Source of the DNA: Alphaproteobacteria bacterium
Lineage (GTDB): Bacteria > Pseudomonadota > Alphaproteobacteria > Micropepsales > Micropepsaceae
Direction: 5' to 3'
NCBI GenBank assembly: GCA_947373775.1
Contig: CANBZE010000069.1
Location: forward strand, 1-7,838
Length of the DNA stretch: 7,838 nt
Positions 5,931-7,838 of the stretch are shown here, piece after piece (within the stretch, counting starts at the first letter, position 1; each line of letters begins with the position of its first letter). The notes beneath the pieces are model-generated. The model was not told where the DNA came from, searched no databases, and saw nothing but the letters and a program-made list of their open reading frames with translations. Made by a program: the position numbers and the translations under genes.

Positions 5931-6808
5931 TTGCCGTCCCCTTTGGGTTCGTAGCCTTTGCGCCGGTCACCGAAGAAAAGCTTGGTCGGCGTGCGGTTAA
6001 GCTGGTCGGAGAATTGCGTGAGGTCGGCCACCAGCCGCCGCATCTCGCCGATCAGGTCGGACAGTTGCGCCAGCCCGTCGCCATTGATGAAGGCGTCGGC
6101 ATCGTCGGCCACCTTGCCGTATTTCTGGATGGTCAGGTCGACGTGGCTGAGGGTGGGCCGCAAACTGTTGGAGGCATCGCTGAGATTGGCCATCGCCTTG
6201 TTGGCGTTGGCGATGGTGGCATCGATGTCGGCACTGCGGCGCGCGACGGCCTGGGTGGTCTCGTCCAGATTGGCCAGCACATGGGCAATGGCGCGGCGGT
6301 TGTCGTCGCTCAGCAGGTCGTTGAGCTGCGAGGCGGCGACATTCAGCTTGGCCACGACCTCGGGCGCCGATTGCTGCAACTGGGCGAAGGTCGACTGCTT
6401 GGTGCGCAGCACCGGATAGCGCTGGCCTTCGCGCGCCACCAGGAGCGGGGAGTTGGCGCTCCCGCCGCTGATTTCGACAAAGGCGCCGCCGGTAAAGCCC
6501 TGACTGTCGATCGAAGCGACGCTGTCCTCGCGGATGTTGAGGTTGGGCTGCACCTGGACCGTGACGATGACGCGAGATGGGTCGGCGGGATCGAAAGAGA
6601 GGTCCGTGATGCGCCCCACTTCGATGCCGTTGTAGCGGGTGAGGGTGCCCTTGCCCAAACCGGTGACCGGGCCTTTGAAGTTGGCCTGGTAATAGGCGTA
6701 TTCCTGGCTGTACTGCACCCCGGCCAGCCACAGGATTGTCACCACCAGTCCCACGGCGCAGGCCAGCACAAAAGCGCCGACCGCCACATAATTGGCTTTG
6801 GTTTCCAT
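5927..6808 (-). CDS. mlaD: MCE-domain lipid-transport protein (MlaD-like)
   Basis: 293 residues. A short cytoplasmic N-terminus and one transmembrane helix (about 7-30) lead into a single MCE domain (about 38-115), with the family signature RYNGIEVGRI at 58-67 and GGAFVEISGG near 107-116. The remaining 170 or so residues are helical and polar, with repeated Asn/Asp/Ala-rich stretches. They probably form a coiled-coil or needle extension, making it longer than E. coli MlaD (183 residues). It should form a hexamer on the periplasmic side of the permease and guide phospholipid. The start is coupled to the ATPase gene (TGATG) and has a strong GGAGGAGG site inside the end of that gene. Single-MCE proteins with long helical tails are common in alphaproteobacterial Mla-type operons. 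Confidence 0.95.
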   Translation of the reverse strand: METKANYVAVGAFVLACAVGLVVTILWLAGVQYSQEYAYYQANFKGPVTGLGKGTLTRYNGIEVGRITDLSFDPADPSRVIVTVQVQPNLNIREDSVASIDSQGFTGGAFVEISGGSANSPLLVAREGQRYPVLRTKQSTFAQLQQSAPEVVAKLNVAASQLNDLLSDDNRRAIAHVLANLDETTQAVARRSADIDATIANANKAMANLSDASNSLRPTLSHVDLTIQKYGKVADDADAFINGDGLAQLSDLIGEMRRLVADLTQFSDQLNRTPTKLFFGDRRKGYEPKGDGK

Positions 6809-7608
6809 CAGTGCGCCTCCTCCGACGCTAATTCTTCCGACGCAAGCGCCGCGCGTCCGCGCACGCCCGAAAAATAGTCCTTGATCCAGGGATCATCGCT
6901 TTTGCGCAATTCGGCAATGGTGCCGATCACAAGCTTCTTGTTCACCAGTACGACGATACGGTCGGTGATGGCGCGCAAGGTGTCGATGTCATGAGTCACA
7001 AGGAAGACGGTGAGGCCCAGCGACTTCTGCAGTTGCTTGATCAATTCGTCGAACTGGTTGGCGGAGATGGGATCCAGCCCTGCGGTGGGCTCGTCCAGGA
7101 ACAGCAGCTCGGGGTCCAGCGACAGTGCGCGGGCCAGTCCGGCGCGCTTCTTCATGCCGCCGGAAAGTTCGGACGGAAATTTGTCGCCGGCATCGGAGGG
7201 CAGCCCCACCATGGTCAGCTTCATCTCGGCGATCTCGTCCATCAGGGACTGGCTCATGCTGGTATATTCGCGCAAGGGCACCTGGATATTCTCCGCCACG
7301 GTCTGGGATGAGAACAACGCGCCTTCCTGGAACAGGATGCCCCAGCGCATTTCCAGCGTCCGCATGCGGGCGCCTTCCGCGAAGCTGGTGCGCTTGCCGA
7401 AGACTTCGATGGTGCCTTCGCGGGGCTTGTTGAGGCCGATGATGGTGCGCAGAAGGACTGACTTGCCGGAGCCCGAACCGCCGACCACGCCCAGCACTTC
7501 GCCGCGATAGACATCCAGGTCGATATGGTCGTGCAGGATCTTGTTGCCGAAGCCGTTGACCAGGCCGCGTATCTTGATGACGACGTCTTTTTCCTTGTTC
7601 TCGGCCAT
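6808..7608 (-). CDS. mlaF: ABC transporter ATPase of the Mla-type lipid system
   Basis: 266 residues, cytoplasmic. All nucleotide-binding motifs are intact: Walker A GGSGSGKS (43-50), Q-loop Gln94 in LFQEGALFSS, signature LSGGM (148-152) followed by KKRAGLARAL, Walker B LLFLDEP with D172/E173, D-loop AGLDP, and switch His206 in VTHD. The LFQEGALF and LSGGMKKR wording is typical of MlaF/Ttg2A rather than of general importers. It would hydrolyse ATP to drive lipid movement through MlaE. The gene overlaps mlaE upstream and mlaD downstream by one base each (TGATG). A GGGGAT site precedes its ATG. The C-terminus carries a LASEE-LASEE duplication just before the stop, which includes the ribosome binding site of mlaD. 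Confidence 0.97.
   Translation of the reverse strand: MAENKEKDVVIKIRGLVNGFGNKILHDHIDLDVYRGEVLGVVGGSGSGKSVLLRTIIGLNKPREGTIEVFGKRTSFAEGARMRTLEMRWGILFQEGALFSSQTVAENIQVPLREYTSMSQSLMDEIAEMKLTMVGLPSDAGDKFPSELSGGMKKRAGLARALSLDPELLFLDEPTAGLDPISANQFDELIKQLQKSLGLTVFLVTHDIDTLRAITDRIVVLVNKKLVIGTIAELRKSDDPWIKDYFSGVRGRAALASEELASEEAH
6815..6844 (-). repeat. Imperfect 15-bp tandem duplication at the end of mlaF
   Basis: Two 15-base units sharing TCCGACGC (plus strand) encode consecutive LASEE segments at the MlaF C-terminus. The downstream unit reads GGAGGAGG on the coding strand and supplies the ribosome binding site of mlaD. Confidence 0.6.
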
Positions 7609-7838
7609 CAGATCCCCAGCACCGAGAACATGATGGAGAAAGCCGCATCCATGACGATCACCAGGAAGATGCCTTCCACCACCGAGCGGGTGGTCAGCAT
7701 GCCGACGCTGGCGGCGTTGCGCTCGACCTGGAAGCCCTCGTAACAGCCGACCAGCGCGATGCCGAAGGCGAAACCCGGCGCCTTGCTCAACCCCACCATC
7801 AGCGTGGTAACGGTGATGGCGTCACTCCGCTGGCGCAT
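7608..7838 (-). CDS. mlaE: MlaE-type permease, C-terminal part (5' end beyond window)
   Basis: Seventy-six residues of the C-terminus are present, out of roughly 250-370 expected. The ATG at 7838 is interior Met, not the start, because the sequence enters mid-domain. The family is recognised from VGLSKAPGFAFGIALVGCYEGF, ERNAASVGMLTTRSVVEGIF and the closing hydrophobic helix ending MFSVLGI. This is the MlaE/TTG2B inner-membrane permease that carries lipid together with MlaF and MlaD. Its stop overlaps the mlaF start by one base. The operon probably begins with this gene or with one further right; the promoter is not in view. Confidence 0.93.
   Translation of the reverse strand: MRQRSDAITVTTLMVGLSKAPGFAFGIALVGCYEGFQVERNAASVGMLTTRSVVEGIFLVIVMDAAFSIMFSVLGI

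Noticed and set aside
4912..5970. 352-codon minus-strand open frame
   Set aside because: Out-of-frame shadow of the auxiliary lipoprotein and DUF1328 genes; Arg/Pro/Gly-rich product without any motif.
5762..6877. 371-codon plus-strand open frame
   Set aside because: Antisense to the MCE gene, whose domain, overlap with neighbours and ribosome binding site are clear.
7608..7838. Complete 76-residue gene starting at ATG 7838
   Set aside because: The sequence matches the C-terminal part of MlaE, which is several times longer, so this is a truncated view and the Met is internal.
1..7838. CRISPR array, insertion sequence, tRNA or phage gene
   Set aside because: No regularly spaced repeats, transposase motifs, terminal inverted repeats or tRNA-like folds were noticed on either strand.

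Overview
The window is GC-rich, tightly packed DNA that looks alphaproteobacterial. The signs are strong GGAGG-type ribosome binding sites, stop/start overlaps (TGATG and ATGA), a compact mlaE-mlaF-mlaD-auxiliary-lipoprotein operon, a Tat-exported sugar-isomerase-like protein and a DUF1328 membrane peptide. The sequence does not settle the order or genus. No RNA gene, insertion sequence, phage gene or CRISPR array was seen.

Left part (1-3556): a secreted family-5-like glycoside hydrolase, missing only its first codon or codons, runs rightward. It meets a leftward cupin gene with one base between the two stop codons. Upstream of the cupin, on the same leftward strand, an orphan ModA-like periplasmic binding protein overlaps the end of a Tat-exported sugar phosphate isomerase/epimerase-like TIM barrel. 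Together these look like an accessory module for processing carbohydrate outside the cytoplasm. The shared pathway is inferred from proximity and export signals only.

Middle (3557-5145): divergent from the isomerase, a probable lipoprotein alpha/beta hydrolase (BD-FAE/carboxylesterase type) is coupled by TGATG to a Mug-type mismatch/uracil DNA glycosylase. The glycosylase frame runs about 77 codons beyond its domain. The extra part lies antisense to a small, clearly real DUF1328 gene at 4920-5090. Removing one T from the TTT at 4911-4913 would restore a stop exactly at the domain end, so a one-base frameshift or sequencing error is likely.

Right part (5178-7838): a leftward, overlapping four-gene operon for an Mla/MCE-type lipid transporter. 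It encodes the permease MlaE (C-terminal part only, cut by the window edge), the ATPase MlaF, the MCE protein MlaD and a PqiC-like auxiliary lipoprotein. These should form an inner-membrane ABC complex with a periplasmic MCE assembly and an outer-membrane lipoprotein partner, moving phospholipid across the periplasm. DUF1328 follows on the same strand, behind a possible stem-loop and a possible EcfG-like general-stress promoter.

No complete, clearly undescribed system is visible. The best leads are the glycosylase frameshift with its antisense small gene, the unusual active-site residues in the glycosylase and the cupin, and the exported sugar module.
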